DNA from: Pestalotiopsis fici W106-1
Taxonomy: Eukaryota > Ascomycota > Sordariomycetes > Amphisphaeriales > Sporocadaceae
Length of the DNA stretch: 64,000 nucleotides
Reading direction: 5' to 3'
Assembly (NCBI RefSeq): GCF_000516985.1
Contig: NW_006917093.1
Span: 4,307,874-4,371,873 of the forward strand
The first letter of the stretch is position 1. Every line of letters begins with the position of its first letter. The notes under the pieces are model-generated. The model saw only the letters and a program-made list of their open reading frames with translations. It did no database searches and was not told the origin of the DNA. The translations under genes and the position numbers were made by a program. This document shows positions 47,222-59,600 of the stretch, in pieces.

Positions 47222-48700
47222 CTACAGATTAGATTTGAGCAGCACACTGTGTCCCGTCACTGTTCCCGGCGACGTCATATGCTGAGCCGTTGAGAGACAT
47301 TTTTGTTCTCGGGCCCAGTGCTCAATTGTTGTGATGAGCGCATCCACCTGGCCGATCGAATTCATAGCGTGCAAGCAAATGCGGACCCTCTCGGTGCCAG
47401 CAGGTACCGTTGGGGCTACGATTGGCCGGACCATGAAGCCTCGCTGCTGACACCAAGCTGCGAGACTCCTCGGGGAGGAGGTGTAAATCGGTATAATGGG
47501 CGACTTGGCCTGCAAACGATCAACGCGGACGAGTGCGGCATCGGTTGTTGAGGCTGCTGCTGCTGCGAGACGAGAGCACATGGCTTGCAGCAGGTGCCAC
47601 GTATGTGCAATCAACTGCTGCAGCTGGTCATGACGACAGTCTCCGTTGCCGGCCAAGAGGTAGTCATAGATGGTGTCCAGACTCACTAGAGATGAGTAGG
47701 CCGGCGAGGTTGTGTAGATCAGTGTTCGGGCATAGTTTACGAGATAGGCCCGAGTTGTGTGCGAGCATAATACTACACCTAGCGTCGCGTTATATTAGAG
47801 ACTAGGTACTATACATATAGCGATGAGGGGGGAGGGGAGGGGAGGGGAGTCATCAAGGGAGGGAATATTCTTACCTCCAGCGGAACCCAGCGCCTTACCG
47901 AATCCCTGGACGATCGCCCAGATCTTTGTTTCGAGCCCAAGCGCACTGACCAGACCGCGGCCTTGGGGGCCGAGAACCCCTACCGAATGCGCTTCGTCGA
48001 CAATGATGTAGCCGTTTTGTCGAGGCAGCCATTTCTCCACCAAGTCGACAACCCTCGCCAGGTGGGCTACGCTGCCATCCATGCTGTAAATGCCCTCTAC
48101 ACAGATGAAGACATTTCTAGAACCCTCACGCACGGCTCTGCCTTGATGGCCTTTTGTGAGGTTTTGCAGAACCTGCTCAAGTCCTTCATGGCTGCCAGTA
48201 TTGGGGCTGTCGCTGTCGGCCGTCGTCATGGAATCATGCGCAAAGGGGATCTTTGCCGAGGCCCGACTGAGACGCATCCCTTCGTGCGAGCTGGCATGGA
48301 TGGCTTCATCGTAGAGAATAACATCCCCAGGCTGCGGGACACATTGTAGCAAACCCACGTTTGCATCGTAGGCCGAGTTGAAAAGAAGTGCGGCCGGTGC
48401 GCCGTGGAACCCGGCTATCTTCTCCTCTAATTGCTCGGCGAATTCAGAGTTGCCATCGAGAAGTCGAGAGCCACCCGATCCCAATATGCCCCTTGCTACT
48501 TCACCTCGTTCGGTTGCACAAATCCTCTCCTCGAGTCTGGCTAGAATCTTCCTCTGGAGTTCGGTGTCCGCGGCCAGGGAAAGATAGTCGTTGGAGGAAA
48601 AGTCTATCTTCTCAGGAGACCTCACAGTCAACTGTCGTAGTCTGCCCGCTTTCTTTCGTCGTTCTAGAGTATCGCCTAGGATTTCGTCCAACCGTGCCAT
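47222..48700 (-). CDS. bioF: 8-amino-7-oxononanoate synthase (BioF), PTS1-like C-terminus
   Basis: This PLP enzyme condenses L-alanine with pimeloyl-CoA (or its thioester equivalent) to KAPA. Two exons (47875-48700, 47222-47778, 96-bp intron) give 460 aa. Motifs: 'FSSNDYLSL', 'GSGGSRLLDGN', 'ALLFNSAYDAN', 'DEAIHASSHEGMRLS', 'CVEGIYSMDGS', 'VDEAHSVGVLGPQGRG' (Asp235 and His238 region) and PLP Lys269 in 'GFGKALGSAGG', right at the intron. The C-terminal half has 'RTLIYTTSPAYSS' and 'VRPIVAPTVP.G..RVRICLHA'. The last three residues are SNL after a Lys, a variant of the SKL peroxisome signal. Peroxisomal KAPA synthesis is established in other ascomycetes. An ATG 13 codons upstream (48739) would add a poly-Lys leader. 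48700 (MARLDEIL) is preferred. Confidence 0.93.
47827..47849 (+). repeat. G-quadruplex-type G-run array in the BioF intron
   Basis: Four G runs (six, four, four and four G) separated by single A residues lie on the strand opposite the BioF coding strand, inside its only intron. The transcript therefore carries the complementary C-rich run. Confidence 0.65.
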
Positions 48701-49595
48701 TGCTCTTTTTTTCTTCTTCTTCTGATTTTCCAAAAACACAATTCAGACTGCTGAATGCTCTCGCAACTAGAAGAGACTGTATCACATGACACAAAAGAAG
48801 TATTTCAGGACACAGCTGCTCGGGCTGCGCGGTGCGCCGAGGATCCAGCCATTATTTTGTTGAGCTCAGTGGGGTTTATGATTTGCTATACCATGAATTT
48901 CTTTTAGACGTTTTGTGCAGCAACACTACATTAGGCACTGGCTTTCAGTGTGCGGAATAGGAGGATTGTCACAAACCTCAAGTGAAAAAACCCCAGGTGC
49001 GTGATTTATTACCCCGCAATTACAGGATCCTTCCCTGTTAATGTACCGCACTTGTTTCCTTTTTTCCCACCCCTTCTCGTTGTATATCAGCCCCAGCAGT
49101 GAGAATATTCGGTGTTTGTTTAGTGCGCCGCGCGCATGCCTGGGCCCTGCGTGTATAGTCGAACCGCTATTCCCAATTAGAGCCGCTATAACAATTGCCA
49201 GACTGGGTCTGGAATCTGTCATCACTTTTGTACCCCGAAGAAATTCACTCAATTGCTATTCTTCTATTCGGTGACGATCGTGCCAAACATCTCCACACAT
49301 GTTCACTTGCTGTGATTTTCTGTGTTGATCAGACAAGACTGACTATATCTGCATGTGACTCTCACTTGCCAGAAATCCCCCTTGGCTAGGGCTTGTGCCT
49401 GCAGGACCTGCATAATCATCAACTCAAATCACCGAGTGCCGAGCCTTGGATATCTTGACTAGCAAGAGCCACGTTCACATTTGTTGGGCAAGGGTTTTCG
49501 GGAGCCGCGGCCAGCCGTTATTCTCGGCTCTATCCCGCTGGTGACCTGACTGACGCTCTTTTCAATCTTTGGTGGTTGAAGGCTCGAGTTCACCA
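48701..49595. promoter_or_regulatory. Divergent BioF/BioDA promoter region
   Basis: An 895-bp gap lies between divergent biotin genes and is the likely site for common control of KAPA synthesis and its next two steps. No specific operator was identified. Small open frames inside (for example 49041-49274) lack motifs. Confidence 0.45.
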
Positions 49596-52169
49596 ATGGC
49601 GCCAGTTGGGTCAATGCTCTGGAGGTCCCTCCGCGTGTGGCAGGTGTACGGCGCCAACACTGAGGTCGGAAAGACTGTGCTTACCACGACGCTCTGCAAG
49701 GCGGCGAGGAACCGGTATCAAGATGAGGTGACGGCATATCTCAAACCAGTCTCCACCGGTCCTTTGGACGAGGCAGATTCACAGTGAGTCATACAGCATG
49801 GAAGACCAGACAGACATTGGCGCACAGCAAGTCCTAATTCGAGGCCAGCCACATTCAGAAGTATGCCCAAGGAGTTTCCCACGCCACACTCCACCAGTAT
49901 GATCTTGCCATAAGCCCGCATGCTGCAGCAAGGGGCAAGGTAAGCGAAATATCGAGTCCCTACGCTGGTCTACTTCCTGCTGATAGCTTCAGCTTGTTCC
50001 GTCGGACAAGGGCCTCCTAGAGTCCATCTACGCCCATGCGGCAAAGACAGCAGCCAACAGTCCGGGATGGTTGTTCATCGAGACTGCCGGTGGTGTGCAT
50101 TCCCCTGGACCTTCTGGCGCTTCGCAGGCCGAGCTCTACAAGCCGCTCCGCTGCCCCGTTGTCTTGATTGGAGACCCCAAGCTGGGCGGTATCTCTCTAA
50201 CCATCTCTGCTTTTGAGTCTCTGAAAATTCGTGGCTATGACGTTGAGGCTATTCTGTTGTTTCGCGAAGACCAGTACAACAATTGGGAATACCTCACAGA
50301 ATATTTCAAGGAACACTACAATATTCCAGTGTACACGGTTTCACCACCGCCTGCACGAGATGCTGTCTCGGCAGAGACCGATGCTCAAGCCATGAAGGAG
50401 TATTATAAAGAAGCAAGTCGACTGCCGGTCATGCATGACATACTCAAACACTTGGATAGCAAGCACAAGGGCCGGATCACTCGTCTCGAGTCTATGGCCA
50501 CCACAGCACACGAGAAGATTTGGTATCCATTCACACAGCAGAAACTTGTGACCCCAGCCTCCATCACTGCCATTGACAGTGCCAATGCAGACTTCTTTCA
50601 AACACTGGTACCACAAGGTTCGCGTGATGATAGCAAGAGCAGCACGCCGCTGCTGCAGCCGTCCTTCGACGGCTCGGCCTCGTGGTGGACGCAAGGGCTC
50701 GGCCACGGAAGCACCTCGCTGACGCTGGCGGCCGCGTACGCCGCGGGCCGGTACGGACACGTCATGTTTGCCGAGGCGGTGCACGAGCCGGCGCTGGCGC
50801 TCGCCGAGACGCTGCTGGGCGGCATGGCCAACCCGCGGCTGACGCGCGTCTTTTACTCGGACGACGGCAGCACCGGCGTCGAGGTCGCGGTCAAGATGGG
50901 CCTGCGCGCCGCGCGGGTCCGGTACGGCTGGCCCGCCGGCGACAAGCTCGGCATCATTGGCCTCAAGGGCGGGTACCACGGCGACACGATTGGCGCCATG
51001 GACTGCGCGGAGCCGAGTGCCTTTAACGAAAAGGTCGAGTGGTACGAGGGCAAGGGTATGTGGTTTGATACGCCTAGCATCAAGTGCGTCAATGGGAAAT
51101 GGGTTATCGAAATCCCGGAAGAATTACGAGGCCATATGAAGAACGACGGCTTCGACTTTGACACTCTGAGCGACGTGTTTGATATTGAGCAGAGAGAGAA
51201 GCAAGGGTCCCATGAGGCGTATGAGAAATACATAGAAGAGACTCTGCAATCTCATCTTGCAAAGGGTAGGAAATTTGGCGCTGTCTTGCTTGAGCCTGTC
51301 GTCTTGGGTGCCGGCGGAATGATTTTGGCGTAAGTGACGAAGCATTAGTCTTCCTTGCTTATATAAAGTTCTTACTGACATGTTCTAGTGATCCTCTTTT
51401 CCAAAGAGCTCTGGTCAACGTCGTAAGGCGTTCTGCAGATTTATTCGGCGTTGCCAGAGACGATGTCTCCTCTTCAGACAAACTCGGCTGGACTGGTCTA
51501 CCAATCATTTTTGATGAGGTTTTCACGGGTCTCTACCGCCTGGGTAGATTCTCTGCATCATCATTCCTCAACATTGATGCCGACATTTCGGTGCATGCCA
51601 AGCTTTTGACTGGAGGTCTTGTGCCGCTCTGCACCACCCTTGCATCTGAAAGCATCCTCCGTGCCTTTGAATCGGACGACAAGACGGATGCCTTGCTCCA
51701 TGGGCACAGCTACACGGCACACCCGGTGGGCTGCAACGTTGCCACCGAGTCTCTTCGCCAAATGCAGGCCATGGAGCGCAACGGCGACTGGGACTGGGCA
51801 AAGTCGGGCGGCTGGTCAACATCCACCGCCAAGGACGTCGTGGCAGACGACTGCAGAGTCTGGTCAATCTGGAGCAGCGGCTTCATTGACTGGCTCTCTC
51901 GCCATCCCGCGGTGGCGGGCGCCTGGGCACTGGGGAGCGTGCTTGCCATCCACCTCCATGCGCCTGATGGCTCCGGCTACACGAGCAATGTAGCAGCGAG
52001 CCTCAGGGATGCGCTGCGTACCAATGCGAGCGACCGTGATGAGGCTCCTTGGAATATTCATAGTAGGGTATTGGGCAATGTCCTCTATTGCATGGGTGGC
52101 CAGCGATCGACGGGGCAGGATATAAGAGAGCTGGAAAATGTTCTTCGGCGAGCGTTGGATAAACAGTAA
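49596..52169 (+). CDS. bioDA: Bifunctional dethiobiotin synthetase / DAPA aminotransferase (BioDA)
   Basis: One polypeptide carries the two middle steps of biotin synthesis: KAPA to DAPA (SAM-dependent aminotransferase) and DAPA to dethiobiotin (ATP, CO2). Four exons (49596-49783, 49849-49939, 49993-51329, 51389-52169) give 798 aa. The N-terminal BioD part has P-loop GANTEVGKT (19-27), 'AYLKPVSTGPLDEADS', 'YDLAISPHAAAR', 'FIETAGGVHSPGPSG' and 'PVVLIGDPKLGGISLT'. The BioA part starts near 'KIWYPFTQ' and has 'WWTQGLGHGS', 'RVFYSDDGSTGVEVA', 'GLKGGYHGDTIGAMD', 'PIIFDEVFTGLYRLG' (Asp581) and PLP Lys610 in 'HAKLLTGGL'. 'YTAHPVGCNVA' follows. The exon 3 segment around 50.7-51.0 kb is much more GC-rich than its flanks. 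An upstream in-frame TTG was not used as start. Confidence 0.96.
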
Positions 52170-53304
52170 ATGCAATCCAGTTCAAGAAATATCATCTGTT
52201 ATGAAAGCGCTCAACCCTGACCTTGAGTCAGGATTTCTGCTCCAAGCTGATGCGGTCTTTGTGTGAATAAAACCAATGTCAGGAACTAGGCATATTCATG
52301 TTTGCTGGATTCCGTCAACCAAACATATTTGATCATGCGTAAGTGATAGAGGATAACCGGTTCTTAACATGTATGAGAAAAGAAACCCCCAATGCTTTTT
52401 CTAGAGAAGGGATCGATCCTATACCATCTCGAGCAAGAATTCTAGCCGATGGTCATCATAGGTTGAAAATGCCCGTCTCTAATGGTCAAGTATAGCAGAC
52501 AAGAAAAAGGGTCAACACCATTATTCACCGGAATCAGTCACGATATAGATAGGTTCATTCCACGTCAAAATACACGATCGCATTCATCGGGATCTACCGT
52601 AGCAAATACCCAGATCCCTATCACATCGCCTGGACTACTCATCCTTGCTCTCTGGGTTGGGGTTCCTAAAAGTCGAATAAGGTTGCCTTTTACCCCAACA
52701 TCAACGTATCAATTGTGACGTACAGGGGTGCGTATTAGTGCCTAGTTCCACGTCTTGTCAGATGGCATTTCTAAAATCGATAGTCCCAATAGACACTGGT
52801 AAATTGTTACCATATTCGATCCATTCCTTTGCTCATCGCACTTTCTATGGTTCCTAGTCCTACGTACTCGTGGAAATTAGGGTCGGTTTCTCTACTGTGT
52901 ACAATGGGAAAACCGGCATCCGGCGCGCTATTAAACCCCGAGTCAGTCTCCGCCAGCAGCATCATGACCCAGATTCGCGTGGCGAAAAGATCCCGTTACC
53001 CGACCTAGCGGTTTACAGTACCACCACGATTCAGCTACAGGGGCCGTCCCCCCCAATTTTTTCTTCTCTTGCTTAGTGATCTTACATCGTTTAGGGCAAT
53101 CTATTATTACCTGACCCAGGATCTTCCATAATCAGCGCGTCAACGCCAATCAACAGACCAGTCAGAATCTGTGCCCTTACATACAGCTACCATTCGTTAA
53201 ACGTAGAACAGTACAGTTACTTTGTAGCCCTTCAAACCTTCACTCTTTCTTGCTGCATTTCTGTCTCTTACCTGTACCTACTGTCTGAGTAACAAACGCC
53301 AGCC
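52170..53304. other. Intergenic, no gene seen
   Basis: About 1.1 kb lies between two rightward genes. No gene was recognised. The right end contains the CRAL-TRIO gene promoter, with CT-rich leader sequence just before the ATG. Confidence 0.4.
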
Positions 53305-54859
53305 ATGACGAGGAAGTCGACCAGTTCAATCCACAGGGTTCCATCGGGGGCGGGGGTCGAGCACGGCTATCCCCAGGGCCATCTTGGCCATCTGACCGCC
53401 AGCGAAGAGCAGGCCCTGAAGGACTTCAAAGTTCTGATCGAAGAGAAGAAGCTCTACACGCCGGGCCCGCCTGCCTCCCACGATGACCCTACTCTAATGT
53501 GTGTTGCGCATAAGCAAAATCTCCCACCGTGTAATACAACCATGACCCAGCGCTGACAATGTCTGCCGTGTAGCCGATACCTTCGTGCCCGAAAGTGGTC
53601 GGTCCAAGATGCGTTCGGCCAGTTCAGTGACACGGAAAAGTTCCGTAAGACGAACGATATAGAGACGCTCTACGATACCATGGACGTTGAAGCATACGAG
53701 ACGGCCAAGAAACTTGTACGGCCGCTCCCCTGACCTTACTCAATACTACTCCCCACGCTTTGGCGCATCCTCCCGCTGTCGTACTACAAAAGCGCGTGCT
53801 CATGACGTCCATCACCCGTTGCAGTATCCCCGATTCACCGGCCGCCGAGACCGCCGCGGTATCCCCATCTATGTGTTCCAGGTGCGACACCTCGACTCGT
53901 CCACCGTAGCAAAGTACGAAAAGTCGGCCGACACAACGTTTAGCAAGGCAAAGTCCGACGGCAGCACGCCCGCCAAGCTGCTCCGCCTGTGCGCCCTGTA
54001 CGAGAACCTCACCCGCTTCGTGCAGCCTCTTTCGACCGAGTGTACCGACCGAGAGAATGCGTCCACGCCCATCACCCTGAGTACAAACATTGTGGACATT
54101 TCGCACGTCAGTCTGCGCATGTTCTGGAACCTTAAGAGCCATATGCAACTGGCCAGTCAGCTGGCTACTGCGCACTACCCCGAGACTCTTGACCGTTCGT
54201 AACTTGAGATATTCTGCGAACGGAGATGAGTGCTGAACATTTGTACAGGTATCTTTATTATTGGCGCCCCGCCATTTTTCTCGACAGTATGGGGATGGGT
54301 CAAGCGCTGGTTTGACCCCGTCACCGTGTCCAAAATTTTCATCCTTGGTCCTGCCGATGTCCTTCCGGTGCTGACGAGCTTCATCGATATCAAGAACATC
54401 CCCAAGCCGTATGGTGGTGAGCTGGAGTGGGATTTCTTTGACGAGCCGAGATGGGACGACGCCGAGTACCAGCGCATCATGACTTTCCAAAACGGCCACA
54501 CCAAGATCCCCGAAGGTCCCATGTACGTGCGCCCCGCGGCTGACGGCAAGACGGTGGAGCTTGTTGCCGTTGGTTACAAGGACCAGAAGCAGAGAAATGA
54601 AGTCTTTGCGACCGTTCCCAAGGCGTTCCCTGCCAAGGCCGAGGCTCCCAGCACTACTACTGAGACTACGGTCGTGGACGCTGCCCCAGCTACTACCGAA
54701 GCCCAGAAGACTGCTGAGGCTCCGGCGGCGACTGGCGACGCCCCGGTTGACGGCATCAATAAGCTATCTATTGCTGAAGACGAAAAGGACGCTGCGCTCG
54801 CCTCGGAAAAGGTTGTATCCGAGCCTGTCGCAACAAAGGAGACTCCTGTTGCCTCTTAA
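53305..54859 (+). CDS. Sec14-like CRAL-TRIO lipid-transfer protein
   Basis: This cytosolic phosphatidylinositol/phosphatidylcholine transfer protein family couples lipid metabolism to Golgi secretion. Four exons (53305-53498, 53574-53715, 53825-54194, 54249-54859) give 438 aa. The N-terminal CRAL-TRIO helical domain has 'LTASEEQALKDFKVLI', 'LIRYLRARKW' and 'DAFGQF'. The lipid-binding domain starts 'YPRFTGRRDRRGIPIYVF' and continues with 'IVDISHVSLRMFWNL', 'QLATAHYPETLDR', 'IFIIGAPPFFSTVWGWVKRWFDPVTVSKIFIL' (in part), 'IPKPYGGELEW'. After ~330 the chain becomes an Ala/Thr/Glu/Pro-rich disordered tail. Intron 3 uses a GTTCGT donor, chosen because it restores the highly conserved 'LDRIFIIGAP'. 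The tail and the 'PRWDD...' extension place it with the Pezizomycotina CRAL-TRIO homologues rather than Sec14 itself. Confidence 0.92.
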
Positions 54860-55221
54860 AAGCTTCATGATTACGTTCTATGACATGTTCCAGGACTTAC
54901 ACACAGGCCCAGCGATATATCTGATAATTATTGACTTGGCATTATTCATAAGACAAAGACGACCATCCTTTCAGGGAGTTGAGGCGCTTGGATGGGCAAT
55001 GAAAGTTTCAACTTTCGGCTTGAGCCCTGCAATATATCTACACTGAATGGCATATTTAATGTCTTTTATAATTTGTATTGGGTAAAATAGAATGCTTGAA
55101 TATCATATAACCATGAACTCCCCAACACCATGCACCATTCTATGCTCTAACGATATCCCAAATCTGAGTTGGTTCCAATCATGAATTCTTGATCACCATG
55201 CACCAATCGTTCCGATAGCCT
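54860..55221. other. Convergent intergenic region
   Basis: This gap lies between the 3' ends of the CRAL-TRIO and HAD-phosphatase genes and is AT-rich with probable terminators of both. No gene was seen. Confidence 0.4.
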
Positions 55222-55914
55222 TTACGAGTCCATTGCTCTTCTCCGCCTCCACTCCTGGATGCCCTTTTCAATCTCTCCCCAAGTGACACCGTCGCGTATC
55301 AACCACATGGTGACGCCCAGAGTCTCGGTATCTCGGTTCCGGCTCTCATCGTCAAAGAAGAGCATATCTGTAAAGGGAATACCGGTACGCTTGCCGAGGG
55401 CCTCGAAATGCCGAATCTTGGAGCTGGGGTAGATTTCAAGGCCGCCGTCAAAGAACTCGAGGGCCTTGCGCGGGCGGTCGCCCTTTTTGCCAGCAAGCTC
55501 CTTGAGGGTAGCCTCGTCGGCGCCGGGGAACAGGGCGGCGGCCGCGGGGACGTGCAGCAGCTTGAGCATCTCGCGGCCGAGGTCCGGGGCGTGGGTGCGG
55601 CTGGCGACGGCGAGGCGGACGCCCGCGGCGCCCAGCCCGTGCAGCACCGAGGGGACGTCGCGGTAAAAGGCAAAAGTCTCGCCGACCTTGTCGGTGCAGG
55701 CGCTGCGGTCGGCGTTGGCCTTGAGCGGCGGGTACACGTGCGTGTCGACCCAGAAGGGCCATAGCGTGTAGTCGAGGTCAAAGACAATGAGGCGCGGCAG
55801 GGGTTGGCCGTCGGTCAGGACCGGCGGGAGCGACGAGGCCAGCGAGGCCGTCGAGCTCGTCGCTATGCTCGAGAGCGACGTCGACGTCCCAGTCTTGGAG
55901 AGCTTCTTGGGCAT
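55222..55914 (-). CDS. Magnesium-dependent phosphatase-1 (MDP1)-type HAD phosphatase
   Basis: A single exon encodes 230 aa. HAD motif I is 'VFDLDYTLWPFWVDTH', with nucleophile Asp46 and Asp48 (DxDxT-like, followed by the LWP signature of the MDP1/acid-phosphatase-like family). Motif II is 'LAVASRT' (Ser105). A Lys-rich 'GKKGDRPRKALEFF' and 'SSKIRHFEALGKRTGI' provide motif III. 'MLFFDDESRNRDT' supplies the acidic motif IV (Asp188, Asp189). The family dephosphorylates protein tyrosines or glycated-sugar phosphates in vitro. The start at 55914 (MPKKLSKTG) was chosen because the in-frame ATGs upstream (56019) would put a hydrophobic leader on a cytosolic enzyme. A signal-anchor version cannot be ruled out. 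The domain's codons are unusually GC-rich. Confidence 0.88.
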   Translation of the reverse strand: MPKKLSKTGTSTSLSSIATSSTASLASSLPPVLTDGQPLPRLIVFDLDYTLWPFWVDTHVYPPLKANADRSACTDKVGETFAFYRDVPSVLHGLGAAGVRLAVASRTHAPDLGREMLKLLHVPAAAALFPGADEATLKELAGKKGDRPRKALEFFDGGLEIYPSSKIRHFEALGKRTGIPFTDMLFFDDESRNRDTETLGVTMWLIRDGVTWGEIEKGIQEWRRRRAMDS

Positions 55915-56618
55915 TGCGGCGTCGGGGATCGGGTAGCTGAGGAGGAGGAGGATGATTAGTGACAGTAAGAACGCAAAATGAGTGCGAGCTGGAATTTGCG
56001 ATGAAGCGATTGGCATCAAATGGAATTAATAACAATGATGAAAGTATAATCCGCAACGGCGATAAGTGATAAAATCCAGTGGACTATTGCATGGTCCGGC
56101 GCCGGAATCGCCCCTCAGTGGCGTCATTAGTCAGGGGACAGTTTGCTATGATATAGTACGTACTCGGTGCACTGAAGTTCAACACCATCACTATGGGGAA
56201 TTGAATGTGAGTATCATGTTCATATATCTTGTCACTAGTATGCTTCTGCCCATCAAGGCATATGAACTCACTAACAAGACGCCCATTGGCACTGCTTCCG
56301 AAAATGCTTGAGACAGAAGTATATCCCTGCTATACCTTCATAGATAACAATGTTCTCCAGCCTGAGCATAAGCCAATCAGTAGAGCACACTTACACGACT
56401 CTTCAAAATGGCGGATTTTCCTCATACCTTCCCCCTCCCTTCTTCGCGCCACCTGGTCAGACCTCATTTGCTCGCTTCCTTTCTGCTGAACAGCCAGCAC
56501 GTAGATGTATGCGGGGTTGGATGCCCTTGACCTCAGCCTCGCCTCTGCTTAGTACAAAAGGTGTGGTTTTCTTCTACTCAATTTCGACCGTCAATGTCCT
56601 CATTCGCATCTACCAACG
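55915..56618. promoter_or_regulatory. Divergent intergenic region
   Basis: About 700 bp lies between the phosphatase and the rightward NLR-like gene and should hold both promoters. No gene was seen. Confidence 0.4.
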
Positions 56619-59600
56619 ATGGGAAAAACTTGGGATCAACTTTTTACGAAAACACCAAAGTCTTCTAAGCATGAAACAAAAGAAGACTACGATTCGAAAT
56701 CCCGTGGACCACGAGTCTTGTATGACGGCACTGGCGGCTACAGCAGCGGCAGAGTAGACATCATCTTCGTTCATGGCCTTCGAGGCTCCGCGCGCAAGAC
56801 CTGGTCAAAAGGGAACATCTGTTGGCCACGCGATCTCCTTAAGGATGACATCCGCAGCGCACGAGTGATTACTTGGGGATATGATGCCGATGTTGCACAT
56901 TTCTTCAGCAACGCCAGCCAAGAAAGCATCTTTGGCCATGCAGATACTCTTTTGGGAGATCTCGCCCGTTTGCGCCAGGACATCGTATGTCACAAATACT
57001 CCATTCTTTACTTTTGAAACTTCTCTGACCTTTCTCCGAGACTCGACCTATCGTCTTTGTGGCACATAGTTTGGGAGGACTCATAGTCAAAGCCGCGCTT
57101 ATAAAGTCCGCAGAATACAAGAGCCACAACAGACACCCGAGACAAGCCGAGATCTACGCCAGTACCTGTGGTGTGGCTTTTTTCGGAACACCGCATCGAG
57201 GATCGTCAACGGAGGGCTATGCCGAGATCATCGCCGGAATCGCAAAGCTCGCCTGGCGACGACCGAACAAGTCTTTACTTGATGCCCTCAAGGAGAACTC
57301 TCAGATTTTGGAGCATCAAAGAGAATCATGGACCACAATTTCAAATAATATTCCTGTCGTCTGCGTGCGGGAAGAGTTACCAACTGCCATCGGCATGGTG
57401 AGTAATAGTTATCGACAGGGCCGTGAAGCACTGGCTAATGTTAGAAGAATAGATCGTGCCCGAAGCGTCGGCCTCCTATGACGGATACAATGTTCTACGT
57501 AGCTCCATCAACGCGAACCACATCGATATGGTAAAGTTCGGGGCCAGGGATGATCCTATGTATGAAAGAGTTGCGGGACTACTTATTGACTTGGTGACAC
57601 CGAGCTTGACTGCAGAGGAAGGTGCGTGATTATATAGAAGTCTTGTGTCAATTCGACGAGCTATGGACCAACACGGACACCTAACTTTGTTCATCATCTA
57701 CTAGTTCAAGAATCAAGTCTCCTCACAGATCACATGAAATGGCAAGTTCAGCACCTGTCATTTGCGGAGATTGATGATCGTGAATCGGATATCGATGATG
57801 CTTATGAGTCGACGTTCGAGTGGATCGCCTCAAACGCAACAATCGTGACGGAGGCTCACAATCTAACATTTGCAACTTGGATCGACTCTTCCTATCAAGG
57901 TCTATTCATCAGTGGAAAAGCAGCCAGTGGAAAATCCACACTCATGAAGTACCTCAAAGAAACGCAGGAGACTTCGATCAAGGCTAGTCAATGGGCTTCT
58001 GATTCTCCACCAATCGTTTTTGCAACCTATTTCTTCTACGAGCAAGGTTCAGATCTTCAAAAGTCCCGTGAGGGAATGTTGCGAAGTCTGATCTCTCAAA
58101 TACTACACCAGGTGCCCATGAGACTTTTTGAATCTGATTGCAAACGTAGCTGGCGCAAGCTCAAATCCATTCTGCGCAAGGCTATATCAGATCTCGAAGC
58201 ACGTGGGACAAAGTTGTTCTTGTTCCTGGACGGCTTGGACGAGTTCCGTTTAATAGAGCAAATCGGAGAGTACACTGACGAACAGAAGGATCTGATCTAT
58301 GATGGCGGCGATAACGATGCTGCTTGGGGGTTCAGTGAGTGGATCGCGGATGGCTATCGCGAAATTTCCACATTCGTTCTCGAGTTGTGCTCAAGGAAAA
58401 ACGTCAAGATCTGTTTCTCGTGCCGGGAACTAACAGTCTTTGAGGAGAGCTTTCAAGAATTGCCAAGACTCCAGGTGCATGTTCACACTTGGAATGATAT
58501 CTATCGCTACTCTCATGGACGGCTATCTCAGGAGACACATGGACTATGCGAAATAGAGAGGCTTGCAACCACCATCGCACAAAAAGCTTCTGGTGTATTC
58601 CTCTGGGTCAGACTTGTCGTTGATAGACTGATCAATGACAACTTCAACGGGAATAGGCCGGAAGAGCTGTTGTGTGCGTTGGACAAGTTCCCCAGCCGAC
58701 TGGGTGACAAAAAAGGGCTTTACATGTCGATGTTGAGGAACATTGTCAAATCCGACAGGTTTGAGTCGGCAAGACTCTTTGTACTTGTTGCCAGTGTACA
58801 AGTGCCTTTACATCTGCTTCACCTCTCATTTGCGGCTCAGTCACTCGAGAAGATCCAAGCCAATGGCTTTGGAAGCTGCATACAGGTCAATGAGACAGAA
58901 AGTACAAGCTCCGCTGGCATATACAGAACCTATCAACGCCGACTCCAGAGTCGATGTGGTGGATTTCTCGTGGCTGACCCGTATGTCAACTTCATGCACC
59001 AAACCGCAAAACAATTCATAGAACGGCCATCTACATGGAATTCGGTGTTTGGCGATCAAGGTGATTTTGAACTAGTCAGTTGCTCTTCCGCACTCATCGA
59101 AGGTTTCATCACTCTCAATGACGTAGTCGACCGGCTTCTACGCACTCGAGCTTTCGATGTTCAACGGGGGCGTCGAGAAGCCCTGGTGTCAGCCATTGAC
59201 CTTCTCAATCATGTTCATCACCTGGATCGATACTCTCGTGATCCGATGGCTTATGCATCTTTGGTGGATAGAATGAACGAACGGAGAAGTGTGTTGCAGA
59301 TTTTCGGAAAGAATGAGGGAATGGAGAGCTTCCACCCAACGATTTGCGAACCCCCTCGAATGGCATGGTTCACAGCATTCGAAAGTGCTCAAGATTATCA
59401 CAGTCCCACACAATGGGACTTCTGCCTACCTGACCCTGAGGACTTCATGTCATTCGCAGCCCAAACAGACTTGAGCGAGTATGTCAAGTTGAAGCTTAGT
59501 CTCAAGAGTCCGTCACAACGTGCGGAAGAGGCCTGTCGATTATGGAGATTTCAATCCCCATGTGGTGAGAAGCCCGTCTTTCGATTGGCCTACCGGACTT

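Noticed and set aside
50341..50979. 212-codon minus-strand frame
   Set aside because: It is antisense to the conserved BioA core in a GC-rich segment, where long shadow frames are expected.
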